A stretch of 64,000 nucleotides of DNA. It comes from an uncultured Lachnospiraceae bacterium (GTDB taxonomy: Bacteria > Bacillota > Clostridia > Lachnospirales > Lachnospiraceae). Every line of letters starts with the position of its first letter. Position 1 is the stretch's first letter. Both the position numbers and the translations under genes were made by a program. Location: positions 57,003 to 121,002 of the forward strand of contig CATOJY010000007.1 of the NCBI GenBank assembly GCA_951800685.1, written 5' to 3'. The notes under the pieces are model-generated. The model saw nothing but the letters and a program-made list of their open reading frames with translations, had not been told where the DNA came from and did not search any database. This document shows positions 21,729 through 29,733 of this stretch, piece after piece.

Positions 21729-22718
21729 ATGAAATGGATGAAATTCAGGATCAAGACGATCACAGAGGCAGAGGACATTATTATCAGTACACTCTATGAT
21801 ATTGGTCTGGAAGGAGCGCAGATTGAGGACAAGATTCCATTGACCGCATTGGAGAAGGAGCAGATGTTTGTGGATATTCTGCCAGAGGGACCAGAGGACG
21901 ACGGGATAGCGTATCTTAGTTTCTTCGTGGAAGAAAAGGAGGACGGCAGTCTGGAGGTGGATGGTGTTCCTACAGATCGGGATACTATCATAGGGCAGAT
22001 TGAGCAGGAATTGGAAGAACTTCGGTTTTTTATGGAGATCGGAGAAGGTTCCATTTCGGTAAGCGAGACGGAGGATATTGATTGGATCAACAACTGGAAG
22101 CAGTATTTTCATCAGTTTTACATAGATGATCTTCTGGTCATTCCTTCCTGGGAAGAGGTACGGGAAGAGGATAAGGATAAGCGGATACTGCACATCGATC
22201 CGGGGACAGCATTTGGTACTGGGATGCATGAGACGACGCAGCTTTGCATCCGACAGATCAGGAAGTATCTGACCCAGGAAACAGAATTATTGGATGTGGG
22301 AACGGGAAGTGGTATTTTGGCGATTCTCGCTTTGATGTATGGGGCGAAACATGCGGTGGGCACGGATTTAGACCCTTGCGCGGTGGAGGCGGTTGCACAG
22401 AATAAGAAAGCCAATGGTATCGCTAATGAGTCTTTTGAGATGATGATTGGTAATATCATCACTGATCTGGAAATACAGGATCGGGTAGGATATGAGCGTT
22501 ATGATATTGTTGTGGCGAATATTCTGGCGGATGTGCTGGTGCCATTGACTCCAGTGATTGTCCGCCAGATGAAAAGAGGAGGTATTTATATCACCTCCGG
22601 GATCATTGATGTGAAAGAACAGTTGGTCAGAGAGGCTGTGGCAGCAGCAGGACTGGAACTTTTGGAAGTTACTTATCAAGGCGAGTGGGTTTCTGTGACT
22701 GCCCGTAAGCCATTTTAG
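21729..22718 (+). CDS. prmA: Ribosomal protein L11 methyltransferase PrmA
   Basis: Trimethylates ribosomal protein L11 with S-adenosylmethionine. 329 residues: an N-terminal substrate-recognition domain and a Rossmann methyltransferase with DVGTGSGILAILAL (motif I), GTDLDPCAVEA and VVANILADVLVPL, which is the PrmA-specific motif. The start has only a weak ribosome binding site (GGGG, about 9 bases before ATG). It opens a run of small housekeeping genes (prmA, VanZ, rsmE); prmA and rsmE are often neighbours in Firmicutes. Confidence 0.95.
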   Translation: MKWMKFRIKTITEAEDIIISTLYDIGLEGAQIEDKIPLTALEKEQMFVDILPEGPEDDGIAYLSFFVEEKEDGSLEVDGVPTDRDTIIGQIEQELEELRFFMEIGEGSISVSETEDIDWINNWKQYFHQFYIDDLLVIPSWEEVREEDKDKRILHIDPGTAFGTGMHETTQLCIRQIRKYLTQETELLDVGTGSGILAILALMYGAKHAVGTDLDPCAVEAVAQNKKANGIANESFEMMIGNIITDLEIQDRVGYERYDIVVANILADVLVPLTPVIVRQMKRGGIYITSGIIDVKEQLVREAVAAAGLELLEVTYQGEWVSVTARKPF

Positions 22719-22762
22719 AATAGATTAAGGCAAGCAGACTTGCAATATGCATGGGGATTAGA

Positions 22763-23287
22763 ATGAAAAAGAAAGACATTGTGCGAATAAGAAGCAATAT
22801 AGCAGGTGTCCTGGCAGTGTTGTGGATGATTGTTATTTTTATCTTCTCTGCGCAGAATAAGGAAGAATCCAGTGTGGTCAGCGAAGGAGTCAGCGACCAG
22901 ATCGTCAGCATGACAGGATGGCTTTTCCATTTGCATATTGATGCGGAAAGAATATGGGAGATTGCGCGTCTGGTGGAATATTTTGTCCGCAAAGGGGCGC
23001 ATATGACGGAATTTGCCATTTTGGCAATTCTGCTGTATGTGTGGATTGGAAGATGGCAGCTAAAGCGGCTGTATCGTTATGGCATTGCAGTTGTTCTGAC
23101 GATCCTGTATGCCTGCAGTGATGAGTTTCATCAATTATTTGTGGAAGGGCGCGCGGGCTTGATCAGTGATGTGATTGTGGACAGTGTGGGAGCGATTATA
23201 GGGCTGGCAGTTTTTCTGCTGCTGCAGAGCTATGTTTTGTGGCGGCGCAGGAAACGGACAGATCATAACAGAAAGGCGTGTGCATAG
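22763..23287 (+). CDS. VanZ family membrane protein
   Basis: A 174-residue integral membrane protein with about four hydrophobic segments. The VanZ signature is clear: RKGAHMTEFAILAILLY and YACSDEFHQLFVEGRAG followed by SDVIVDSVGA. VanZ of Enterococcus gives low-level teicoplanin resistance; chromosomal relatives like this have no proven role. ATG 22763 is preferred, with GGGGATTA upstream; the ATG at 22751 overlaps that site. Its stop lies two bases before the rsmE start, indicating coupling. Confidence 0.9.
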   Translation: MKKKDIVRIRSNIAGVLAVLWMIVIFIFSAQNKEESSVVSEGVSDQIVSMTGWLFHLHIDAERIWEIARLVEYFVRKGAHMTEFAILAILLYVWIGRWQLKRLYRYGIAVVLTILYACSDEFHQLFVEGRAGLISDVIVDSVGAIIGLAVFLLLQSYVLWRRRKRTDHNRKACA

Positions 23288-23289
23288 AT

Positions 23290-24030
23290 ATGTATCAGTT
23301 TTTTGTAGAACCGGGACAGATACAGGGGAGACAAATCGTGATCACGGGGAGTGATGTCAACCATATACGCAATGTACTGCGTATGAAGCCGGGGGAAGAG
23401 ATCGCAGTGAGCAATGGGATCGATGGAAAGGAGTATCGCTGCGGTATTGAATCTTATACGGAGGATACAGTGTTGTGTACACTGCGTTTCATTAAAGAAG
23501 AGGGAGTGGAACTGCCGTCCCGCATTTATCTTTTCCAGGGCCTGCCCAAAGCAGACAAGATGGAACTGATCGTACAGAAGGCAGTAGAACTTGGTGCGTA
23601 TGAGGTGATCCCGGTGGCGGCCAGACGCTGTGTGGTAAAACTGGATGAGAAGAAGGCAGCAGGGAAGATTGGCAGATGGCAGGGAATCGCAGAGTCGGCG
23701 GCGAAGCAGAGCAAAAGAGGCATGATCCCAAAGGTGCATTCTGTCATGAGCATGCAGGAGGCTGTAGATTACGCCCGCGCCATGGAGGTTAGGCTGATTC
23801 CGTATGAGCTGGCGGAGGATATGCAGCATACGCGGAAAGTAATAGAGGCGGTGGCGGCTGGAAAGGACATTGCGGTCTTCATCGGACCGGAAGGAGGGTT
23901 CGAGGAGAGTGAGATTCAGATGGCAATGGAGGCCGGAATCGAGCCTATAACGCTGGGGAAGCGGATCCTGCGGACGGAGACGGCAGGCTTTACGGTATTA
24001 TCGTGGCTGATGTATCACTTAGAAAGCTGA
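23290..24030 (+). CDS. rsmE: 16S rRNA (uracil(1498)-N3)-methyltransferase RsmE
   Basis: Methylates N3 of U1498 in 16S rRNA. 246 residues: an N-terminal PUA-like domain starting MYQFFVEPGQI, then a SPOUT methyltransferase with the trefoil-knot motifs IGPEGGFEESEI and LGKRILRTETA near the C-terminus. ATG 23290 gives the normal family N-terminus; a GTG at 23278 would add four residues and overlap the VanZ gene. The ribosome binding site is weak, consistent with translational coupling. Confidence 0.95.
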   Translation: MYQFFVEPGQIQGRQIVITGSDVNHIRNVLRMKPGEEIAVSNGIDGKEYRCGIESYTEDTVLCTLRFIKEEGVELPSRIYLFQGLPKADKMELIVQKAVELGAYEVIPVAARRCVVKLDEKKAAGKIGRWQGIAESAAKQSKRGMIPKVHSVMSMQEAVDYARAMEVRLIPYELAEDMQHTRKVIEAVAAGKDIAVFIGPEGGFEESEIQMAMEAGIEPITLGKRILRTETAGFTVLSWLMYHLES

Positions 24031-24118
24031 TAACATATGATAGGGTATAAGGAAATAGCAGAGACTATGCTGTGAAAAACTTCCGGGAACGATAAGTCAA
24101 AAGAAAGGAATGACAGAA

Positions 24119-25273
24119 ATGGAAGTGTATTTAGACAATTCCGCGACTACCAAGTGCTATGATGAAGCAGCGGAATTAGTATGCAAGGTCATGTGCGAGG
24201 ATTATGGAAATCCGTCCAGCCTGCATCATAAAGGGGTAGAAGCGGAACAATATTTAAGGTATGCGAAAGAGACGCTGGCGAAACTGCTGAAGGTAAATGA
24301 CAAGGAAATTCTGTTTACTTCCGGGGGAACAGAGTCTGATAATATTGCATTGATTGGCGCAGCGATGGCAAACCACAGGCGTGGCAGGCATCTGGTCACC
24401 ACCAGGATAGAGCATCCGGCAATCCTGCAGACTATGGCTTACCTGCAAAACCAGGGATTTGAAGTGACCTATCTTCCAGTTGACCGTGAAGGAAGAATTT
24501 CCCTGACGGATCTGGAACGGGCGGTGAGGAAAGACACGATCCTTGTTTCGATCATGCATGTCAATAATGAGATTGGAAGTGTACAGCCTATCGCTGAGGC
24601 AGGGGAACTGATCAAGCAATGCAATTCACAGACGTTGTTTCATGTGGATGCGGTACAGGGGTTCGGTAAGTTTAGGATCTATCCCGCTAAGATGCATGTG
24701 GATCTGTTGTCTGTCAGCGCTCACAAAATACATGGACCGAAAGGGATAGGCTTTCTGTATATAAAAGAAGGCTCGAAGATCAACCCGATCCTGTACGGAG
24801 GCGGGCAGCAGAAAGGGATGCGCTCTGGAACAGAGAATGTGCCGGGCATTGCAGGGCTTGCCAGGGCGGCGGAGATGGCTTACGCCAATTTAGACCAGGA
24901 TGTTGAGAGAATGTATGTGCTGCGGGATTTGCTGATCGAGGGAGTAAGCCAGATAGAGGATGTTAAAGTCAATGGCTGTCCAGGACGGCAGGGAGCGCCG
25001 CACATTGTCAGTCTTTCGGTACGTGGTGTGCGGAGTGAAGTTTTGCTGCATGCACTGGAGGAAAAAGAAATCTATGTGTCGGCAGGAAGTGCCTGCTCTT
25101 CCAATAAGCCGCAAATATCAGATACCTTAAAAGCGATCGGGGTAGAGAAGGATCTGTTAAGTTCCACAATACGTTTCAGTCTCTCAGTCTTTACAACAGA
25201 AGAAGAAATCCGGTATACTATACAGGCGTTATGTGAAATGGTTCCGATGTTGAGAAAATATACACGCCATTGA
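24119..25273 (+). CDS. Cysteine desulfurase, probably the sulfur donor for ThiI
   Basis: PLP enzyme that removes sulfur from cysteine and carries it as a persulfide. 384 residues with DNSATT near the start, the PLP lysine Lys203 in SAHKIHGPKG, and the reactive Cys326 in SAGSACSSN. ATG 24119 lies 9 bases after AAGGA; the in-frame ATG at 24110 abuts the site. The gene directly upstream of thiI is commonly a dedicated NifS/IscS-like desulfurase (NifZ in Bacillus subtilis) for 4-thiouridine synthesis, which is the likely role here. Confidence 0.93.
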   Translation: MEVYLDNSATTKCYDEAAELVCKVMCEDYGNPSSLHHKGVEAEQYLRYAKETLAKLLKVNDKEILFTSGGTESDNIALIGAAMANHRRGRHLVTTRIEHPAILQTMAYLQNQGFEVTYLPVDREGRISLTDLERAVRKDTILVSIMHVNNEIGSVQPIAEAGELIKQCNSQTLFHVDAVQGFGKFRIYPAKMHVDLLSVSAHKIHGPKGIGFLYIKEGSKINPILYGGGQQKGMRSGTENVPGIAGLARAAEMAYANLDQDVERMYVLRDLLIEGVSQIEDVKVNGCPGRQGAPHIVSLSVRGVRSEVLLHALEEKEIYVSAGSACSSNKPQISDTLKAIGVEKDLLSSTIRFSLSVFTTEEEIRYTIQALCEMVPMLRKYTRH

Positions 25274-25339
25274 CGTTGACGGCGCTGTGTAAGTTTTGAG
25301 GAGAGTAAAGCCGCGAAAACCAGGCGGCAGGGAGGAAAT

Positions 25340-26518
25340 ATGTTTACGGCTTTTTTGATAAAATATGCTGAGATCGGGGTGAAGGGTAAGAACAGGTATC
25401 TGTTTGAAAATGCACTGGTACAGCAGATTAAGTACGCGTTGAAGAAATGTGAAGGGGACTTTTGTGTGCGGAAGACGGACGGGCGCATTTATGTAGATGC
25501 CGTATCCGGATTCGATTATGATGAGACAGTAGCGCATCTGCAGAAGGTATTTGGCATATCAGGAATCTGTCCTATGGTCTACGTGGAGGACGAAGGCTTT
25601 GAGAAGCTAAAAGAGACGGTGGTAAGCTATCTTGACACGGTCTACCCTGTAAAGGATAAAAGTTTTAAGGTTGCTGCCCGACGGGCAAGGAAGAACTATC
25701 CTCTCAATTCCATGGAGATCAATATGGAGTTGGGAGGTGTTATTCTGGATGCTTATCCACAGATGCGTGTTGACGTGCACAAACCAGATATTCTGTTGAA
25801 TATCGAGATACGCGATAAGGTCTATATCTATTCCGAGACCATACCAGGACCGGGTGGAATGCCAGTAGGAACCGGCGGCAAGGCAATGCTGCTTTTATCT
25901 GGAGGTATTGACTCTCCAGTAGCGGGCTGGATGATCGCGAAGCGAGGTGTCAAGATCGATGCGGTCTATTTCCACGCGCCGCCTTACACGAGTGAACGTG
26001 CGAAGCAGAAAGTGGTGGATCTGGCATCGAAAGTGGCAGCTTATACGGGTCCGATCTATCTTCATGTCATTAATTTTACGGATATACAGTTGTATATTTA
26101 TGATAAGTGTCCACACGATGAATTAACAATCATCATGCGCCGCTATATGATGCGTATTGCGGAGCATATTGCCAAAGAGACAGATTGTCTTGGACTGATC
26201 ACCGGCGAAAGTATTGGGCAGGTTGCCTCACAGACGATGCACAGCCTAATGGCGACTAATGAGGTATGTGAACTGCCGGTTTACAGGCCGCTGATTGGAT
26301 TTGATAAGATGGAAATCGTGGATATTTCTGAAAAGATTGATACGTATGAGACTTCGATCCAGCCTTTTGAGGACTGTTGTACGATTTTTGTGGCGAAGCA
26401 TCCGGTAACGAAACCGAATCTCAAGATCATCAGAAAACACGAGCAGAATCTGGATGAAAAGATTGACGAGTTAGTGCAGACTGCACTGGACACAGAAGAA
26501 CTGATCATCGTGAGATGA
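25340..26518 (+). CDS. thiI: tRNA 4-thiouridine synthase ThiI
   Basis: Adenylates U8 of tRNA and installs sulfur to give s4U. 392 residues: an N-terminal ferredoxin-like and THUMP RNA-binding region, and a PP-loop domain with LLLSGGIDSPVAGW near residues 184-197. It lacks the C-terminal rhodanese domain of the E. coli protein, as is normal for Gram-positive relatives, so the sulfur probably comes directly from the upstream desulfurase. A good ribosome binding site (GGGAGG) precedes ATG. Confidence 0.95.
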   Translation: MFTAFLIKYAEIGVKGKNRYLFENALVQQIKYALKKCEGDFCVRKTDGRIYVDAVSGFDYDETVAHLQKVFGISGICPMVYVEDEGFEKLKETVVSYLDTVYPVKDKSFKVAARRARKNYPLNSMEINMELGGVILDAYPQMRVDVHKPDILLNIEIRDKVYIYSETIPGPGGMPVGTGGKAMLLLSGGIDSPVAGWMIAKRGVKIDAVYFHAPPYTSERAKQKVVDLASKVAAYTGPIYLHVINFTDIQLYIYDKCPHDELTIIMRRYMMRIAEHIAKETDCLGLITGESIGQVASQTMHSLMATNEVCELPVYRPLIGFDKMEIVDISEKIDTYETSIQPFEDCCTIFVAKHPVTKPNLKIIRKHEQNLDEKIDELVQTALDTEELIIVR

Positions 26519-26530
26519 CTGGGATAATGC

Positions 26531-26563
26531 AAATAAAAAGGAATCACCTTATCAGGTGATTCC
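26531..26563 (-). terminator. Terminator of the HPr-like gene
   Basis: A 10-bp perfect stem (26540-26549 with 26554-26563, 4-base loop). On the minus strand it is followed by a TTTTTATTT tail, which fits the end of the convergent HPr-like gene. It may also serve thiI on the plus strand, though the T run there is poor. Confidence 0.85.
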
Positions 26564-26585
26564 GGTGTCTTATTGATAGGACTGA

Positions 26586-26816
26586 TCAGATGATGTACGG
26601 TTTTAAGACTGCCAGAACTTCATCGATCGCGTCTTCCGCATGGATGTTCAAGTCGATGGGTTTGGATAAATCCAGACTAAAGATACCCATGATAGATTTC
26701 GCGTCGATCACATATCTGCCGGATACCAGATCGAAATCGTAATCAAATTTTGTAATGTCATTTACAAAAGATTTAACCTTATCAATTGAATTTAAAGAGA
26801 TCTGTACTGTTTTCAT
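26586..26816 (-). CDS. HPr-like protein lacking the catalytic histidine (Crh-like)
   Basis: A 76-residue protein of the HPr fold. The region around the regulatory serine is well kept (DAKSIMGIFSL, Ser41, matching KSIMGVMSL of HPr), but the stretch that carries the phosphorylated His15 in PTS HPr (GIHARPA) is replaced by SIDKVKSF, with no His. It therefore cannot accept phosphate from Enzyme I in the normal way. Bacillus Crh has the same pattern (no His15, Ser46 kept) and acts only with CcpA in catabolite repression; a similar role is possible here. A strong AAAGGAGG site precedes ATG. Single gene, opposite in direction to its neighbours. Confidence 0.85.
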   Translation of the reverse strand: MKTVQISLNSIDKVKSFVNDITKFDYDFDLVSGRYVIDAKSIMGIFSLDLSKPIDLNIHAEDAIDEVLAVLKPYII

Positions 26817-26858
26817 ATCGAATCTACCTCCTTTGCTCTACAAATACCTTCTGATTTA

Positions 26859-26887
26859 ATACTAAAGGTTGGAGGCCTAAAAGTCAA
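26859..26887 (-). promoter_or_regulatory. Promoter of the HPr-like gene
   Basis: Read on the minus strand: TTGACT (26887-26882), a 17-base spacer and TAGTAT (26864-26859). The transcript would start about 35 bases upstream of the start codon. Confidence 0.75.
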
Positions 26888-26920
26888 TGATAAAACAATA
26901 CAAAAAACGTGAGGGATACA

Positions 26921-28360
26921 ATGAAAAGTGTAGCATTACATAATCTCGGATGTAAGGTAAACAGCTATGAAATAGATGTTATGCAACAAATGCTGTTGGA
27001 AAGTGGATATAAAATTGTACCTTTTGATGAGGAGGCAGATATCTATATTGTTAATACCTGTACTGTGACAAACATAGCAGACCGGAAAAGCAGACAGATG
27101 CTCCATCGCGCAAAAAAGAGAAACCCGGATGCTGTTGTGGTGGCGGTGGGATGCTATGTCCAGACAGCCGGGGAAGGGATTATGCAGGATAAGGCGGTGG
27201 ACCTTGCGGTCGGTAATAACCGCAAGAAAGATCTGGTATCGATTCTGGAGAGATACTTGCAGGAACGGGATGGACAGGCAGGTATGCAGACTAAAGGGCA
27301 GGAAGAAGACTTGGAGAAAGAGGAGGAAGACGGTCAGAGGAGAGAAGGCAGGCAGCCTGAAACACAGCCAGAAATGCCTGTGGATGGTGGGAAAAAGCAG
27401 AAGCCTGTCATGGAGATTATAGATATCCGAAATACGAGAGAATATGAAGAAATGCAGCTGAGCCGTACTGCTGAACATACTAGGGCATATATCAAAATCC
27501 AGGATGGATGCGACCAGTTTTGTTCCTATTGTATCATCCCCTATGCAAGGGGCAGGGTCAGAAGCCGGGGACAGGACGATATCGTGCGGGAAGTACAGGG
27601 GATGGTTGCTGCAGGATACCGTGAAGTTGTGTTGACAGGTATTCACATCAGCTCTTACGGAGTTGACAGAGGTAGTTCTGAGTTATTGCAGCTTCTTTCC
27701 AAAATACACGAGATGAATGGTTTAGAGAGGATTCGTTTAGGATCTTTGGAGCCGCGTATCGTGACGGAGGAATTTGCAAGACAGATCAGTGGGATGCCCA
27801 AAATTTGTCCTCATTTTCACCTCTCCCTGCAGAGTGGCTGTGATGCAGTCCTTCGCAGAATGAATAGACATTACACTACGGGGGAATACTTTCAGACAAC
27901 ACAGGTGCTCAGGAAATATTATCAGGCTCCGGCTATAACGACGGATATAATCGTCGGATTTCCGGGGGAAACAGAAGAAGAATTCCGTATGACGGAGGCC
28001 TTTGTACAGAAGGTCAACTTCTATGAAATGCATATTTTCAAATATTCCAGGAGACAAGGAACGAGAGCAGCAGCGATGGATGCCCAGCTCACTGAGCATG
28101 AGAAAGGCGTAAGAAGCAATCGCTTGTCGCTGTTAGAGAAACAGATGTCACATGACTATAGGGCAGGTTACCTGTATCAGGAGGCGGAGGTTCTGTTTGA
28201 GGAAGAGAAGGAGATTGGCGGCAGAAGGTACTGGATTGGCCATACACCGCAATATATCAGAGTGGCTAAAGAGGCCACAGAATCTGAGAATTTTGAAAAC
28301 TGTATTGTAAGAGGGATGATTGATGGATTTCTCGAAGAGGATATCATGTTCTTAAAATGA
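26921..28360 (+). CDS. mtaB: tRNA (t6A37-C2)-methylthiotransferase MtaB
   Basis: Radical-SAM enzyme that converts t6A37 to ms2t6A37 in tRNAs reading ANN codons. 479 residues: the N-terminal UPF0004 domain with three cluster cysteines (HNLGCKVNS, VNTCTVTN, AVGCYVQ), the radical-SAM motif CDQFCSYC with Cys197, Cys201 and Cys204, and a C-terminal TRAM domain. Unusual is an insertion rich in Glu, Gln, Lys and Arg between the two halves (about 27265-27410). ATG 26921 has GAGGG upstream and is preferred to the GTG at 26909. Confidence 0.94.
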   Translation: MKSVALHNLGCKVNSYEIDVMQQMLLESGYKIVPFDEEADIYIVNTCTVTNIADRKSRQMLHRAKKRNPDAVVVAVGCYVQTAGEGIMQDKAVDLAVGNNRKKDLVSILERYLQERDGQAGMQTKGQEEDLEKEEEDGQRREGRQPETQPEMPVDGGKKQKPVMEIIDIRNTREYEEMQLSRTAEHTRAYIKIQDGCDQFCSYCIIPYARGRVRSRGQDDIVREVQGMVAAGYREVVLTGIHISSYGVDRGSSELLQLLSKIHEMNGLERIRLGSLEPRIVTEEFARQISGMPKICPHFHLSLQSGCDAVLRRMNRHYTTGEYFQTTQVLRKYYQAPAITTDIIVGFPGETEEEFRMTEAFVQKVNFYEMHIFKYSRRQGTRAAAMDAQLTEHEKGVRSNRLSLLEKQMSHDYRAGYLYQEAEVLFEEEKEIGGRRYWIGHTPQYIRVAKEATESENFENCIVRGMIDGFLEEDIMFLK

Positions 28361-28438
28361 TTGAATTTTGTGTGGCGATAGAGTATTATGTTAATAATAG
28401 GGGTAATATCAAATGACAATGGATAAGGGCGTGAAAGA

Positions 28439-28702
28439 ATGCGGGATTTAGAGAATACACAATTTTTTAAAGTGGAAACAGAGCCTGAGACAGGCGTTAA
28501 GCTTGTGCTCTCCACAGTATATGAGGCACTGACAGAGAAGGGATATAATCCGGTAAATCAGATTGTTGGCTATATTATGTCCGGTGATCCAACTTACATT
28601 ACCAGCCATAAGAGTGCACGCAGTCTGATTATGAAGGTAGAACGGGATGAGCTGGTGGAAGAGATGCTGGTAGAATACATCAAGAATTCTCTTGGAAAAT
28701 AG
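28439..28702 (+). CDS. ireB: IreB family regulatory phosphoprotein (UPF0297)
   Basis: An 87-residue helical protein with the family signature YEALTEKGYNPVNQIVGYIMSGDPTYIT followed by KSARSLIMKVERDE. In Enterococcus faecalis IreB is phosphorylated near its N-terminus by the Ser/Thr kinase IreK and influences cephalosporin resistance. Thr7 here lies in the equivalent N-terminal stretch. The order IreB, RuvX, DUF1292 is widely conserved in Firmicutes and supports the call. The ribosome binding site is weak. Confidence 0.93.
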   Translation: MRDLENTQFFKVETEPETGVKLVLSTVYEALTEKGYNPVNQIVGYIMSGDPTYITSHKSARSLIMKVERDELVEEMLVEYIKNSLGK

Positions 28703-28801
28703 AATCGCTGCATTATGTACCATATTACCGTCGGGACAACAGGATGTACGGCAGATACACGATGAGGCAGGAAGACACGGAAAGAAGAAAACAAGGATAT
28801 C

Positions 28802-29254
28802 ATGAGGATCATGGGATTGGATCTTGGGTCCAAGACAGTGGGAGTAGCGGTCAGCGATCCGCTTCTGATCACTGCACAAGGCCTGGAGATCATCAGAAGA
28901 AAAGAAGAGAATAAATTACGTCAGACACTGGCGCGGATCGAAGAATTGATCCAGGAGTATGAGGTGACACAGATCGTGCTGGGACTGCCGAAGAATATGA
29001 ATGACACGATGGGTGAAAGAGCAGAATTGTCACTGGAGTTCCAGGATAAGCTTGCAAGAAGGACGGGGCTTCCCGTAACAATGTGGGACGAGCGTCTCAC
29101 TACTGTGGCGGCAGATAAGGCGATGATGGAGGCGGGGATCCGCAGGGAGCACCGCAAAGATTATGTGGACAAGATTGCCGCAGTTTTTATTCTGCAGGGA
29201 TATCTGGATTATCGTGCAAACTGTTCTTGTGGCAGTGAAGGAGAGAAAGAATAA
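28802..29254 (+). CDS. ruvX: Putative pre-16S rRNA nuclease / Holliday junction resolvase RuvX (YqgF)
   Basis: RNase H-like fold protein of 150 residues with [17 protein letters not shown] (first catalytic Asp), VLGLPKNMN and WDERLTT. The family is linked to maturation of the 16S rRNA 5' end; the older resolvase name is retained. AAGGATATC precedes ATG. It follows ireB and its stop codon directly abuts the GTG of the DUF1292 gene. Confidence 0.95.
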   Translation: MRIMGLDLGSKTVGVAVSDPLLITAQGLEIIRRKEENKLRQTLARIEELIQEYEVTQIVLGLPKNMNDTMGERAELSLEFQDKLARRTGLPVTMWDERLTTVAADKAMMEAGIRREHRKDYVDKIAAVFILQGYLDYRANCSCGSEGEKE

Positions 29255-29509
29255 GTGGAGAAGATCATTTTTACACCGGAAGGGGAAGAACCTGTACAGT
29301 TCTGTGTGCTGGAACAGACCAGGCTGGGAGGCGTCGATTATATTCTCGTGACAGATTCCGAGGAGGGTGACGGGGAAGCGCTCATTCTCCGGGATACGTC
29401 TGCGCTGGAAGATACAGAGGCGCTCTATGAAATCGTAACAGATGATGAGGAATTAAACGCAGTGGCGGCTGTGTTTGAAGATATGCTGGAGGATGTTGAA
29501 CTGCACTAA
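29255..29509 (+). CDS. DUF1292 family protein (YrzB-like)
   Basis: An 84-residue very acidic protein with the DUF1292 pattern (FTPEGEEPVQFCVLEQTRLG, then YILVTD and ALYEIVTDDEEL). GTG start immediately after the ruvX stop, with AAGGAG inside the end of ruvX, so it is translationally coupled. The function of the family is unknown to me. The 3' part of the conserved ireB-ruvX-DUF1292 trio. Confidence 0.9.
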   Translation: MEKIIFTPEGEEPVQFCVLEQTRLGGVDYILVTDSEEGDGEALILRDTSALEDTEALYEIVTDDEELNAVAAVFEDMLEDVELH

Positions 29510-29733
29510 TGTTCTACCCTTTAGCTTCTATAAACTTCAGAGATACATAGGGGGGATCATGCCGCGCCGGAATGGTGCCAAACATCGCCTTACAGACCGG
29601 AAATACCAGGAGCGATGGGACAATCTAAGGGCGGGATGATACTCTGTTTCATGTATTGTCTGGAGCAGCTTTTTATATGCGGAATATTTATGCTGTTTGG
29701 GACGGCATATATGAGAGAATGGAGGAACTATTT

